Shown here in pieces: positions 35,652-45,535 of a stretch of 64,000 nucleotides of DNA. The position numbers and the translations under genes were made by a program. Numbering within the stretch: the stretch's first letter is position 1; each line of letters opens with the position of its first letter. The DNA lies in assembly GCF_032594915.1 (NCBI RefSeq), contig NZ_CP118733.1:1054001-1118000 (forward strand). The letters are read 5' to 3'. The notes under the pieces are model-generated. The model saw nothing but the letters and a program-made list of their open reading frames with translations. It had not been told where the DNA came from and made no database searches. The stretch is from Streptococcus sp. 29896 (lineage in GTDB: Bacteria; Bacillota; Bacilli; Lactobacillales; Streptococcaceae).

Positions 35652-36410
35652 TTATCCAAATTTACCTGTGATGTAGTCTTCAGTTTCTTTGTGGGCAGGA
35701 TTCAAGAACATTTCCTTGGTTTTGTTGTACTCAATCAAGTCACCATCCAGGAAGAAACCTGTTCGATCTGAAATCCGTGAGGCTTGTTGCATCGAACGTG
35801 TTACCAATACCATAGTATATTTGTCCTTCAAGCCATACAAGGTATCTTCGATTTTTCCTGCGGAAATTGGGTCAAGAGCTGATGTCGGCTCGTCCAAGAG
35901 GATAATCTTTGGACTTGTGGCCAAAACACGAGCTACACAGACACGCTGTTGCTGACCTCCAGATAAACCAATGGCAGAATCATGCAAACGATCTTTCACT
36001 TCGTTCCAGATAGAAGCACCAATCAAGGATTTCTCAACTGCTTCATCTAAGATAGCCTTATCTTTTACCCCATTAATCCGCAAACCATAGACCACATTCT
36101 CATAGATAGACATTGGGAATGGGTTTGGCTGCTGGAAAACCATCCCAATTTCCTTACGGAGATCAACTGTATCCGTACGTGGACTATAAATATTTTTGCC
36201 GTTGTAGTCAATGGCACCTGTCAAGGTCACTTCTGGGTTCAAATCACCCATGCGGTTAATGGAACGCAATAGGGTCGATTTTCCTGAACCAGAGGGACCG
36301 ATCAAGGCAGTGATTTCATTTGGATAAAACTCCATAGAAACATTGTTTAAGGCCTTCTTTTTGTTATAGTAAACAGACAAATCTTTTACTTGTAAAATAG
36401 GTGATGTCAT
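35652..36410 (-). CDS. pstB1: Phosphate ABC transporter ATPase, with atypical H-loop
   Basis: 252 aa. Walker [10 protein letters not shown], signature LSGGQQQRV and Walker [13 protein letters not shown] are intact. The H-loop, which in the neighbouring paralogue reads VTHNMQQ, reads VTRSMQQ here: the switch histidine is Arg (CGT). PstB proteins act as dimers under PstA/PstC, so a mixed dimer with PstB2 would have one atypical site. Streptococci often carry two pstB genes in this operon. Confidence 0.93.
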   Translation of the reverse strand: MTSPILQVKDLSVYYNKKKALNNVSMEFYPNEITALIGPSGSGKSTLLRSINRMGDLNPEVTLTGAIDYNGKNIYSPRTDTVDLRKEIGMVFQQPNPFPMSIYENVVYGLRINGVKDKAILDEAVEKSLIGASIWNEVKDRLHDSAIGLSGGQQQRVCVARVLATSPKIILLDEPTSALDPISAGKIEDTLYGLKDKYTMVLVTRSMQQASRISDRTGFFLDGDLIEYNKTKEMFLNPAHKETEDYITGKFG

Positions 36411-36421
36411 TTTTTACCTCT

Positions 36422-37225
<804 letters not shown>

Positions 37226-37250
37226 TTTATCTCCTTAACTGATTGACTTC

Positions 37251-38135
37251 TTAGGCAGAGGTCATTTTTGAATGCAATTTCTTACCGATGTAACGGGCAG
37301 AAAGGTTAAATATCAAGATAAAGATGAGGAGGATTGCCGCACTACCTGCCGCTACTTCCGTTCCATCAGGAATGGTTCCCTCACTGTTTACTTTCCAGAT
37401 ATGCACTGCCAGCGTTTCAGACTGACGGAAAATAGAGATCGGACTAGTAACACTGAGTGGATTCCAGTTTGACCAATCCAGAGCTGGTGCAGATTGACCT
37501 GCAGTATAGATAAGAGCTGCTGCTTCACCGAAGATACGACCAGAAGCCAAAACAATACCCGTAACGATACCTGGAAGAGCTTCAGGAATTACCACGTGAA
37601 GAACTGTTTCCCAACGAGACAAACCAAGGGCAAGTCCTGCTTCACGTTGCGTGTGGTGAACGTGGCGCAAACTATCTTCAACGTTCCGTGTCATTTGCGG
37701 CAAGTTGAAGACTGTTAAAGCTAGGGCACCAGATAAAATCGAGAAGCCGTATTCAAATTGCACAACGAAAATCAAGTAACCAAACAAACCAACTACGACA
37801 GATGGAAGAGAAGACAAAATCTCGATACAGGTACGGATAAAGTTTGTCAAAGGACCTTTCTTAGCATATTCTGCCAAGTAGATACCTGCTCCTGTAGAAA
37901 GTGGAATCGAAATCAACAAAGTAACAACCAGTAGGAAGAATGAGTTGTAAAGCTGAATCCCAATCCCTCCTCCTGCTTTATAAGAAGAAGATTTGCTTGT
38001 TAGGAAAGACCAACTGATATGTGGTAAACCACGAACCAGAATAAAGAGAATAAGGGCTGTCAAAATGACAACGATAATGCCTGCAATCGAGTAAAGTGTC
38101 GCTGTTGCAAGCTTGTCCATTTTTTTAGCGTGCAT
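37251..38135 (-). CDS. pstA: Phosphate ABC transporter permease PstA
   Basis: 294 aa with about six membrane helices. LPSVVVGLFGYLIF and the EAA-type loop REAGLALGLSRWETVLHVVIPEALPG (positions about 160-185) mark it as PstA; the loop contacts the PstB dimer. It overlaps pstC by 11 bp. An internal ATG five codons later is an alternative start. Confidence 0.93.
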   Translation of the reverse strand: MHAKKMDKLATATLYSIAGIIVVILTALILFILVRGLPHISWSFLTSKSSSYKAGGGIGIQLYNSFFLLVVTLLISIPLSTGAGIYLAEYAKKGPLTNFIRTCIEILSSLPSVVVGLFGYLIFVVQFEYGFSILSGALALTVFNLPQMTRNVEDSLRHVHHTQREAGLALGLSRWETVLHVVIPEALPGIVTGIVLASGRIFGEAAALIYTAGQSAPALDWSNWNPLSVTSPISIFRQSETLAVHIWKVNSEGTIPDGTEVAAGSAAILLIFILIFNLSARYIGKKLHSKMTSA

Positions 38136-39042
38136 AGTTTTTCTTACCCTCTCTTGTAATAAATTTCATAACCATATTGAATACCAGACTCATCACCAAG
38201 AGTACCAAGGCAAGAGACCAAAGAACGTTGTTTTGAACTGTACCCATGACAGTGTTACCAATACCCATTGTCAAAACAGATGTTAGGGTCGCCGCAGGGG
38301 TTGTCAATGAAGTCGGGATCACAGCCGAGTTCCCTACCACCATTTGAATAGCTAAAGCTTCACCAAAGGCACGAGCCATACCAAAGATAACTGCTGTAAA
38401 AATACCTGGTTTGGCAGCGTTTAGGATAACCCGCCAAATTGTTTGCCAGCGAGTTGCTCCCATAGCCAAACTCGCTTCACGATAGTGACGTGGTACTGCA
38501 CGCAAACTATCAACTGTCATAAAGGTTACTGTCGGCAAAATCATAACAAAGAGTACGAATACACCTGACAAGATACCAAAACCAGTTCCACCAAAGATAG
38601 AACGAACGAATGGAACGACGATTTGCAAGCCGATAAATCCATAAACAACAGATGGAATCCCTACAAGCAATTCAATAACAGGCTGTAGAATCTTTGCTCC
38701 ATGTTTTGGTGAAATTTCTGTCATAAAGACAGCTGCACCAATAGCAATCGGTGTAGCAATAACCGCCGAAAGAATGGTAACGATGAAGGAACCTGAAATC
38801 ATTGGAAGGGCACCAAAGATCTTGGAACTTGGTTCCCATTTTGTTCCAAATAAGAAGTCTGTAATGCTCACGCCATCCACAAAGAAAGTGGATAGACCAC
38901 GTTGTGCAACGAAGATCAAAATCATTGCAACGATAAACACAATAAGTGATAAGCAAAGGAAGGTGAGAACCTTACCAAATTTCTCTAAGCGAGAGTTTTT
39001 AGAAGGCGAACTCAATTCTTTTGCAAGTTTTTGATTGTTCAT
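38125..39042 (-). CDS. pstC: Phosphate ABC transporter permease PstC
   Basis: 305 aa with about six membrane helices after a hydrophilic N-terminus of about 30 residues. GIPSVVYGFIGLQIVVPF and the EAA loop with REASLAMGATRWQTIWRV are typical of PstC. It begins 2 nt after pstS, and forms the channel with PstA. Confidence 0.94.
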   Translation of the reverse strand: MNNQKLAKELSSPSKNSRLEKFGKVLTFLCLSLIVFIVAMILIFVAQRGLSTFFVDGVSITDFLFGTKWEPSSKIFGALPMISGSFIVTILSAVIATPIAIGAAVFMTEISPKHGAKILQPVIELLVGIPSVVYGFIGLQIVVPFVRSIFGGTGFGILSGVFVLFVMILPTVTFMTVDSLRAVPRHYREASLAMGATRWQTIWRVILNAAKPGIFTAVIFGMARAFGEALAIQMVVGNSAVIPTSLTTPAATLTSVLTMGIGNTVMGTVQNNVLWSLALVLLVMSLVFNMVMKFITREGKKNYAR

Positions 39043-39044
39043 TT

Positions 39045-39914
39045 CTACTCCTTAACTGTGACTGTACCATCAACAGATTTCTCTACCTTCATATCATGTA
39101 TAGAGATGTATCCCATACTCTCAACGATACCATACTGGACTTCATCCGACATCATGTAATCCAAGAACTCTTTAGTCAAGTCCGTAGGTTCACCCTTGGT
39201 GTACATGTGCTCGTATGACCAGATTGGCCAATCATTGGTTGTAACACTTTCAGTGGTTGGTTCAAATCCGTTTAATTTAATGGTTTGAACGCTGTCATCA
39301 ACATATGCAAATGATAGATAGGAAATTGCTCCTGGCGTTTGACTAACGATGGATTTTACCATCCCGTTTGAATCTTGTTCCTGACTTTGAATAGCAGATT
39401 CACCATTCATGATAATGTTGTCAAATGTCGCACGCGATCCTGAACTTGCTGCCCGGTTGATAATGGAAATCTCCAAATCCTTTCCACCGAGTTCCTTCCA
39501 GTTAGAAATCTCACCTGTGAAGATTTTACGCAACTCCTCAGTCGTCAAATCATCAACAGTAACTTCTTCGTTGACAATTACAGCAAGACCTGCAACAGCG
39601 ACTTGGTGATCTACTAAAGCAGTGGCATCAATACCATCTTTCTCTTCTGCAAATACGTCAGAGTTACCAATCTGTACAGCTCCTGACTGCACCTGTGAAA
39701 GTCCAGTACCCGAACCACCACCTTGGACATTGACAGACTTACCAAGATTAGTTGAGCCAAATTCATCAGCTGCTGCTTCTACCAAGGGTTGCAAGGCAGT
39801 TGAGCCAACTGCAGTAATGGATTCACCTCGGTCAATCCAAGCTGAACAGGCAGACAATGAGAGACTTGCTGTCAATAAGAGAGCAGCAAGACCAAGCTTA
39901 TGCTTTTTTTTCAT
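39045..39914 (-). CDS. pstS: Phosphate-binding lipoprotein PstS
   Basis: 289 aa. Signal peptide and lipobox LSAC put it on the outer face of the membrane. Binding residues lie in [23 protein letters not shown] and [11 protein letters not shown], the last being the phosphate-binding SGT/SGSR motif. It is the first gene of the pst operon. Upstream an AT-rich region carries TAGAAT and a poor -35 (TTATTG), as expected for an activator-dependent pho promoter; no certain Pho box was identified. Confidence 0.94.
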   Translation of the reverse strand: MKKKHKLGLAALLLTASLSLSACSAWIDRGESITAVGSTALQPLVEAAADEFGSTNLGKSVNVQGGGSGTGLSQVQSGAVQIGNSDVFAEEKDGIDATALVDHQVAVAGLAVIVNEEVTVDDLTTEELRKIFTGEISNWKELGGKDLEISIINRAASSGSRATFDNIIMNGESAIQSQEQDSNGMVKSIVSQTPGAISYLSFAYVDDSVQTIKLNGFEPTTESVTTNDWPIWSYEHMYTKGEPTDLTKEFLDYMMSDEVQYGIVESMGYISIHDMKVEKSVDGTVTVKE

Positions 39915-40050
39915 TTCTATGTTTCCTTTACATTTTTCAGTGAAAATTTTACTGTAATTTTATTCTATTTTTCAGGTTATTTTACAATAAATTTCCACAA
40001 AACCAATATAACATATAACCAACTAACATGCAAAATATTTCTGCTCATTC

Positions 40051-41355
40051 TTACGAAAAACGAAGCCCTTTTGGAAAGTTATTTTTAAGGGTTCCTGAGA
40101 CGATTTTTGCAAAACCAAGCCCGTTTCCATGAATGACAACTTGGTACCATCCGTTGGGCAATTCTTTAGAGACAGCTAATGGCTGTCCTGCAGCATAGTC
40201 CACAAAGGATTCTTGGCTGATTTCGACCCTATTTTTCACCTCACGCGGCAATAATGCAAGCCCCAAAGCAAAAGAAGGTTCAAATCGTTTGGTTTTAAAA
40301 ACACCTAGATGCAAACCGTTTCTTGCCAGTTTGATCTTGGACAAATCTGGCAATCCATCTGGTAACAGATACAGATGATCTCCAAAGACTTGTAAGGTCC
40401 CGGTTAACTCAACTGCCAGATGTTTTTTCGCAAAATCCAGCCACAACTGTTTCTGTTCTGGCTTTAGATTTGACTTGCTAGCTTTTATTTTCTTTGTTTT
40501 TCCTTCTTGATCTAATTGGAACTTGGCAACAAATTGTCCCTCTCCCTTAAAGTGATGGGGATACATACGTGCCGTTTCTGGAAAGGCAATCCCTTCCAAC
40601 ATGCCATTGATTTTCTCAACGGGAAGCAAACTCAAGGGATATTCTTCTAACAACCAGGCAACAACATCTTCGTTTTCTTCAGGCGACCAGGTACATGTCG
40701 AATAGACCAATTGACCGCCAGGAGCTAACATTTCGAGTGCCGATTCTAAAATTTCCTTTTGTAAGACAGCACACTGACTTGGATAGTCGCTATCCCAATA
40801 CTGTATAGCTGCAGGATCCTTACGGAACATGCCCTCTCCTGAACATGGCGCATCCAGAACAATCAGGTCAAAGAACTTGGGAAATACCCGAGCCAGTCGG
40901 TCAGCGGATTCATTGGTCACAACGACATTACGAGCGCCAAATCGTTCAATATTTTCGACCAATATTTTGGACCGTTTCTGAGAAATTTCATTGCTTACAA
41001 GCAGACCTGTATTTTTCAGATAAGAAAGGAGATGGGTAGATTTGCCACCAGGTGCAGCAGCTAAGTCCAAGACCTTCATACCTGGTTGAGGTTGAGCCAC
41101 TTGACCAACAATTTGTGCAGCTGGCTCTTGTGAATAGACTAAACCAGCTACATGCTCCCAGCTTTTGCCACTCACTTTTCCATAATAAGACCATTCCAAA
41201 TGCGGAATCTTTTCCGAATAGTCTGGAAGCTGCGCTTTCAGTGGATTGGTCCGAAATGCTGAAACAGCTGGCTCATCAAAACTTTGGAAAAATTTTTCTG
41301 AGTCAGCCCCTAACAAAGTTTCATACTTTTTTCTAAATTCTACTGGTAATTCCAT
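40051..41355 (-). CDS. rRNA cytosine-C5 methyltransferase, RsmF/NOL1-Sun family
   Basis: 434 aa. N-terminal Sun-type domain and SAM pocket VLDLAAAPGGKSTHL, then the two catalytic cysteines in LDAPCSGEGMF and YSTCTWSPEEN. The C-terminal third (about residues 300-434) matches the RNA-binding extension of RsmF-like proteins, including PNGWYQVVIHGNGLGFAK. The exact target cytosine in 16S rRNA is not certain. It overlaps the upstream phosphatase gene by 16 bp. Confidence 0.88.
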   Translation of the reverse strand: MELPVEFRKKYETLLGADSEKFFQSFDEPAVSAFRTNPLKAQLPDYSEKIPHLEWSYYGKVSGKSWEHVAGLVYSQEPAAQIVGQVAQPQPGMKVLDLAAAPGGKSTHLLSYLKNTGLLVSNEISQKRSKILVENIERFGARNVVVTNESADRLARVFPKFFDLIVLDAPCSGEGMFRKDPAAIQYWDSDYPSQCAVLQKEILESALEMLAPGGQLVYSTCTWSPEENEDVVAWLLEEYPLSLLPVEKINGMLEGIAFPETARMYPHHFKGEGQFVAKFQLDQEGKTKKIKASKSNLKPEQKQLWLDFAKKHLAVELTGTLQVFGDHLYLLPDGLPDLSKIKLARNGLHLGVFKTKRFEPSFALGLALLPREVKNRVEISQESFVDYAAGQPLAVSKELPNGWYQVVIHGNGLGFAKIVSGTLKNNFPKGLRFS

Positions 41356-42122
41356 TCGTCTAAATATCCTGTGATCTCATCTTTCAGAAGACTGGGAAGA
41401 AAAAGTACATACTCTCTTCCTTCAAATCTTGGTTTTCCATTTTCCAAACTCAACAATTCATAACCGAGCTTGGGTCCTAAAATAGCGGCAACTGCATAGT
41501 CCCATGGGTATAAATAGGAAGCATGGGCAACTAACCGCCCTTCTAAAACATAGGCAAAACTAATGCCAGCACTACCATAGGATCGTGTCCCCAAACAGTG
41601 ATTAGCCAATCGGGCCAATCCGAAAGCATTTGATGCAAAGAGTCCAGCATTCAACCCCAGTAAGGAACGCTTAAGTTCCCCTTTTTGATAGCCTAAAAGA
41701 GGCCAATCATTTAGGAAAACTGGAAATTCTCCTCCTCCCCAAATAAGCTGGTCTGCCATGACATTGTAAAGCAGGGCAAACTGACCTACCCCTTGTTCAA
41801 AATAGGCAAGCAAGATGCAAAAATCAGTCTGCTGGGCAATAAAATTTGTCGTGCCATCAATCGGATCCAAGACCCAGACACAGCCTTTGGAAATAGAGAT
41901 ATGTTCTTGTGACTCCTCACCTAAAATGGCATCCAAAGGATAGGCTTGTAAGATGTCCTGACTCAATTGATCCTGAATAGACTGATCAAAGTTTGTCACC
42001 AAATCTTTAAAATCTGCTTTTTCAGTAATTTCCACTTGCTGGTTCATATGTTCACGTAGCCATCGCCCGGCCTTTAAGACTATTTGTTGGGCAAATCTTA
42101 GCTTAGTTTCCAAGTCGAACAA
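41340..42122 (-). CDS. Inositol monophosphatase-family phosphatase
   Basis: 260 aa. Metal motif [12 protein letters not shown] (about residues 84-95), the LGEES metal-ligand site and the C-terminal [17 protein letters not shown] identify the FIG/IMPase superfamily. Bacterial members act on inositol phosphates, PAP or sugar bisphosphates; the substrate is not clear. It overlaps UPF0223 by 20 bp in the spx operon. Confidence 0.87.
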   Translation of the reverse strand: MFDLETKLRFAQQIVLKAGRWLREHMNQQVEITEKADFKDLVTNFDQSIQDQLSQDILQAYPLDAILGEESQEHISISKGCVWVLDPIDGTTNFIAQQTDFCILLAYFEQGVGQFALLYNVMADQLIWGGGEFPVFLNDWPLLGYQKGELKRSLLGLNAGLFASNAFGLARLANHCLGTRSYGSAGISFAYVLEGRLVAHASYLYPWDYAVAAILGPKLGYELLSLENGKPRFEGREYVLFLPSLLKDEITGYLDEWNYQ

Positions 42123-42381
42123 CTCCTCTCCCTTTCTCCTTGGCCATTTTCACAGCTTGATAGGTTGAGTAACCAGATGACTCTTGAAATTCTCGATCGA
42201 TTTGTTTTTCCTGTGCCTTGCCTGGCACTACTTTTTTAAAAACTGAGTAGCTAGTCAGCAGGGCTTCTGCTTGAGTGCCACCCTCATAGGCTGCCTCCAC
42301 TTGATTCAAAAAAGAAAGCACGGAGGAAATCTCCTCGGTGCTCCACATCATATCAAGCGGATATGAATATTGTTTGTTCAT
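42103..42381 (-). CDS. UPF0223-family protein
   Basis: 92 aa, soluble and charged, starting [18 protein letters not shown], typical of the UPF0223 (YktA) family, which is found in Firmicutes in this setting. A short four-helix protein with no assigned activity. It lies 8 nt after spx and overlaps the phosphatase gene, so it is co-expressed with them. Confidence 0.8.
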   Translation of the reverse strand: MNKQYSYPLDMMWSTEEISSVLSFLNQVEAAYEGGTQAEALLTSYSVFKKVVPGKAQEKQIDREFQESSGYSTYQAVKMAKEKGRGVVRLGN

Positions 42382-42389
42382 ATCGTTCC

Positions 42390-42791
42390 TTATCCAATTT
42401 CTGCTCGCAAAGTAGCATTTTTTAACTCTTGTTTTCGGTAATTACGCGGTAAGAAGGCACGAATCTCATCTTCGTTAAATCCAATCTGCATCCGCTTATC
42501 ATCCAAAATAATCGGACGACGAAGAAGACTTGGATAGGTTTCAATCAAATGAATCAGTTCTGAAACAGATAATTCTTCAACATCGATATTTAGTTTTTGG
42601 AAAACCTTAGAGCGCGTCGAAATAAGGTCATCCGTCCCGTTTTCTGTCAAAGACAAAATCGTTTTTAGTTCAGCCGCAGTCAGGGGACTGGTCATAATAT
42701 TATGCTCAGTAAACGGAACTTGATGATTGGTTAACCAGGCGCGTGCTTTTCGACAGCTCGTACAACTTGGCGATAAAAACAAAGTAATCAT
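42390..42791 (-). CDS. Spx-type transcription regulator (ArsC-like fold)
   Basis: 133 aa. The N-terminal redox motif CTSC is in [15 protein letters not shown], and [21 protein letters not shown] is the usual Spx C-terminal segment. Spx binds the RNA polymerase alpha subunit and reprograms transcription under oxidative stress. Streptococci carry two paralogues (SpxA1/SpxA2); I cannot tell which this is. The ATG at 42791 follows AAGGGGTG; a TTG one codon upstream is also in frame. First gene of its operon. Confidence 0.88.
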   Translation of the reverse strand: MITLFLSPSCTSCRKARAWLTNHQVPFTEHNIMTSPLTAAELKTILSLTENGTDDLISTRSKVFQKLNIDVEELSVSELIHLIETYPSLLRRPIILDDKRMQIGFNEDEIRAFLPRNYRKQELKNATLRAEIG

Positions 42792-42830
42792 CAATATTCA
42801 CCCCTTTCCACATACTCGTTCCCACATATC

Positions 42831-42859
42831 ATTATACCCCATATTTCTAGAAAATTCAA
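42831..42859 (-). promoter_or_regulatory. spx promoter
   Basis: TTGAAT (42859-42854), 17-bp spacer, TATAAT (42836-42831) on the minus strand; leader of about 35 nt. Confidence 0.75.
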
Positions 42860-42879
42860 TAAAAACCGAGTAATATTCA

Positions 42880-43614
42880 CTAATTTCCGTCGATTTCTGT
42901 CATTTTATCCAACTTATCTGACAGTTCTTTCAAGACTTGTTCCTGGTTTTCTAATTTTTCTAATAATAGATCAATCTTGGTATCTTTTTCATTTTCTGTA
43001 AAAAAACGTGTGATGGTCGAAGTGACCATACCAAAGGTACAGATACCTACCAACATCAAAATGATTGCAATAGCTTTTGAAATCGCATCTTGCGGTACAA
43101 TATCGCCATAACCAACGGTTGTCATCGTTACAATGGACCACCAAAGTGAGTCGAAAATCGATTTTTTCTCCAAGATAGACAAAAGAAGGCTTGAAATCAG
43201 GACAGCTGAAATATTCAAGATCAAAACCTTATACAAACCATTGGTATGTAGAAGTTTTTTGATGGTATCCCAAAATCGATTGGACAAGGCGATAACTCTG
43301 GTTAGGCGCAAAAGACGGAACAAACGAGCAATTCTACCTAATTGTAAGAAGCCAAAGAGTTGATCAAAAGGCAAAATGGCAATTAGATCAAAAATATGAC
43401 TTTTTGCATATTCTTTCCGATTACTGGCGTAAAAGAGATTGGCTAGATAATCAAATACAAAAATCCCCCAGAAAATCAGATCCAAGCCCTTATAGAAAAA
43501 ACTAGTCGCTGAAAACCATGAAAAAAATTCACCGACTAAGAGCACAATATAACAGATGGCAAAAAAGGTCACCATCGGTTCATAACGCGGATGAGATATC
43601 AAGCGCTTGATCAT
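42880..43614 (-). CDS. Voltage-gated-type potassium channel
   Basis: 244 aa. Six hydrophobic segments; the fourth (GRIARLFRLLRLTRVIALSNR region, about residues 90-112) has an arginine every third or fourth residue, the S4 voltage-sensor pattern. The pore has the K+ filter TTVGYGD (about residue 163). A C-terminal coiled coil (LLEKLENQEQVLKELSDKLD) could hold the tetramer. The ATG at 43614 overlaps the ribF stop by 4 bp and has GGGAGG upstream; an ATG at 43626 is less likely. Its place behind truB-ribF is probably incidental. Confidence 0.88.
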   Translation of the reverse strand: MIKRLISHPRYEPMVTFFAICYIVLLVGEFFSWFSATSFFYKGLDLIFWGIFVFDYLANLFYASNRKEYAKSHIFDLIAILPFDQLFGFLQLGRIARLFRLLRLTRVIALSNRFWDTIKKLLHTNGLYKVLILNISAVLISSLLLSILEKKSIFDSLWWSIVTMTTVGYGDIVPQDAISKAIAIILMLVGICTFGMVTSTITRFFTENEKDTKIDLLLEKLENQEQVLKELSDKLDKMTEIDGN

Positions 43615-44531
43615 GTTCCCTCCCAATGCAGAGCTACTTTCTCATCTTCTTTCATCTGCTCCATCAAACTATCTATGCCGTCAAATTTTACCATATCTCT
43701 GATTTTATCCAGCCAGTAAATCGTCATCTTTTCACCATATATATAGCGATTAAACTGGAAGATATGGGCTTCGATTCGCATTTCAGTACCATCAAATGTC
43801 ACATTTTTTCCCACGCTTGCCATAGCACGAAAACGCTCACCATCTACTTCTACATCAGCAACATAAACACCTGCTGGTGGTAAATGCACGCGGTCAAAAG
43901 GAGTTAAGTTAGCAGTTGGATAGCCGATGGTACGACCTCTGGCATCCCCATGCACCACAATTCCCTCCGTAGAAAATGAATAGCCTAGAAGCCGATTGAC
44001 AAGGGACATATTGCCAGCTTGGATTTCCTGACGAATGCGCGAAGAGGATACTTTGAGTCCATCAACCTGCACTTCTTCAACAATCTCGACTTGCCCCTCA
44101 AACAAGGCGGTCAAATCAGACACGTCTGCTCTGCAATTTCCAAAATGATAGTCAAAACCAGCCACCAAAACTCGAGCATTGATTCCTTTAATGTAGCGAT
44201 CGATAAACTCCTGAGGACTGTTTGCTGCAAACTCACTCGTAAAATCCGTCAAAACCAATTGATCAACGCCATATTGTTCCATCAATTGAAACCGTTTTTC
44301 CTGGCTGGTCAAATGCAGCAACAAATCCGGACTGAAACGAGCAAATGCTAATCGTGGTGTTTCAGGAAAAGTTAAAACTGTAACGGTAAGACCTTGCTCA
44401 TCCGCTACTTTCCTAGCCCTGTCCAAGAGCGCCTTGTGGCCAAGATGGAGACCATCAAAATACCCCAAGACCAAAACAGTTGGTACCTGATTCATCAGGT
44501 CCTTATAATTTTTTATATACTTAATTTCCAT
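43611..44531 (-). CDS. ribF: Bifunctional riboflavin kinase/FAD synthetase
   Basis: 306 aa. N-terminal adenylyltransferase domain with VLGYFDGLHLGHKALL and SSSRIR, C-terminal flavokinase with GYPTANLTP (about residues 205-213). Makes FMN then FAD. TACAAT with a TG one base upstream lies 8 nt before its ATG, and no Shine-Dalgarno is visible, so it may also be translated from a very short leader or be read from truB. Confidence 0.94.
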   Translation of the reverse strand: MEIKYIKNYKDLMNQVPTVLVLGYFDGLHLGHKALLDRARKVADEQGLTVTVLTFPETPRLAFARFSPDLLLHLTSQEKRFQLMEQYGVDQLVLTDFTSEFAANSPQEFIDRYIKGINARVLVAGFDYHFGNCRADVSDLTALFEGQVEIVEEVQVDGLKVSSSRIRQEIQAGNMSLVNRLLGYSFSTEGIVVHGDARGRTIGYPTANLTPFDRVHLPPAGVYVADVEVDGERFRAMASVGKNVTFDGTEMRIEAHIFQFNRYIYGEKMTIYWLDKIRDMVKFDGIDSLMEQMKEDEKVALHWEGT

Positions 44532-44566
44532 ATCACTTTATTGTATCATAGGTTTCTACTCCATCA

Positions 44567-45445
44567 CTAGAGAAAAACCTTTCTGGGCTTATAATAGTCT
44601 TCCCTTTGTTCTAAAATTGCGATTAATCTTCCCTGATGGAAACCTGCAAGCAGGGCTTCTTGATGTTCTACGGTCAAAAATCTCCCGAATCGAGCTCCTT
44701 CTACCTGCGAGCTTGTTAATTCAACGACCGGTAGGTCTCCAACTCCTTGTTCAATGGGACGAAGGAAGGAATAGTCTTCTTGCGATACCTTATCAGCAAT
44801 TTCCTCGATTGTCAGGGCGTCAGCCAGGGTCATTCCTGCAGAACCTGTTCGCTCTAGCTTGGACATATGACTAGCGTAGCCTAGCTTAGAGCCCAAGTCA
44901 ACAGAAAGGGTGCGGACATAGGTGCCCTTTCCACAGCGAACTCGAAAAGTGAATCGTGCACAGTCATCTGCCAACTCGATCGGGCTGGTCCGTTCAAAAC
45001 TGTAAATGTCAATTTGGCGTTGAGGACGTTCGACTTCTTCGCCCGCCCGTGCGTACTCATAAAGTTTGCGACCCTTTACTTTGACAGCAGAATACATAGG
45101 CGGAATCTGGGTAATAGTACCGATAAAGCTAGCCATGGCCTCATCAACTGCCTGCTCTGCTATTTCCAAAACCGGTGTCCGCTCAACGACATCGCCCGAT
45201 GCATCTTCGGTCGTGGTCGAATAGCCGAGGGTAATCTCCCCCTCGTAAATCTTGCCCTCTTCCTGCATATACTCAATCATGCGCGTGGCCTTGCCGACTG
45301 CAATGGGCAGAACGCCTGTCACATCTGGGTCCAAGGTCCCACCATGCCCAATCTTCTTCTCCTGCAAAATCTTGCGTAATTTAAATACCACATCGTGGGA
45401 GGTCATTCCCGCTTCTTTTTTCACATTAATAATTCCTGAAATCAT
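44567..45445 (-). CDS. truB: tRNA pseudouridine-55 synthase
   Basis: 292 aa. The catalytic Asp is in [17 protein letters not shown] (about residue 40), and [14 protein letters not shown] is the second conserved motif. Makes pseudouridine 55 in the tRNA T-loop. The start [18 protein letters not shown] fits the family, but the ATG has no Shine-Dalgarno; TATAAT with an extended TG ends exactly 6 nt before it, so the mRNA may begin at the ATG. truB-ribF is a common pair in Firmicutes. Confidence 0.94.
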   Translation of the reverse strand: MISGIINVKKEAGMTSHDVVFKLRKILQEKKIGHGGTLDPDVTGVLPIAVGKATRMIEYMQEEGKIYEGEITLGYSTTTEDASGDVVERTPVLEIAEQAVDEAMASFIGTITQIPPMYSAVKVKGRKLYEYARAGEEVERPQRQIDIYSFERTSPIELADDCARFTFRVRCGKGTYVRTLSVDLGSKLGYASHMSKLERTGSAGMTLADALTIEEIADKVSQEDYSFLRPIEQGVGDLPVVELTSSQVEGARFGRFLTVEHQEALLAGFHQGRLIAILEQREDYYKPRKVFL

Positions 45446-45451
45446 GTTTTC

Positions 45452-45460
45452 ATTATAACA
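45452..45460 (-). promoter_or_regulatory. truB extended -10 element
   Basis: TG-T-TATAAT on the minus strand, TATAAT at 45457-45452, 6 nt from the ATG at 45445. No good -35 is present; the upstream DNA is the terminator of the preceding gene. Confidence 0.55.
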
Positions 45461-45463
45461 TAA

Positions 45464-45487
45464 AGGACCGCTCTTTTGGGCGGTCCC
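45464..45487 (-). terminator. Terminator of the DUF2130 gene
   Basis: GGACCGC (45465-45471) with GCGGTCC (45480-45486), 8-nt loop, followed on the minus strand by TTTATG. A short T run, so strength is uncertain. Confidence 0.65.
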
Positions 45488-45535
45488 TCGTCGATTCTAC
45501 TTATTTCCTAATTATAGTCTGTATAACAGGGACTT

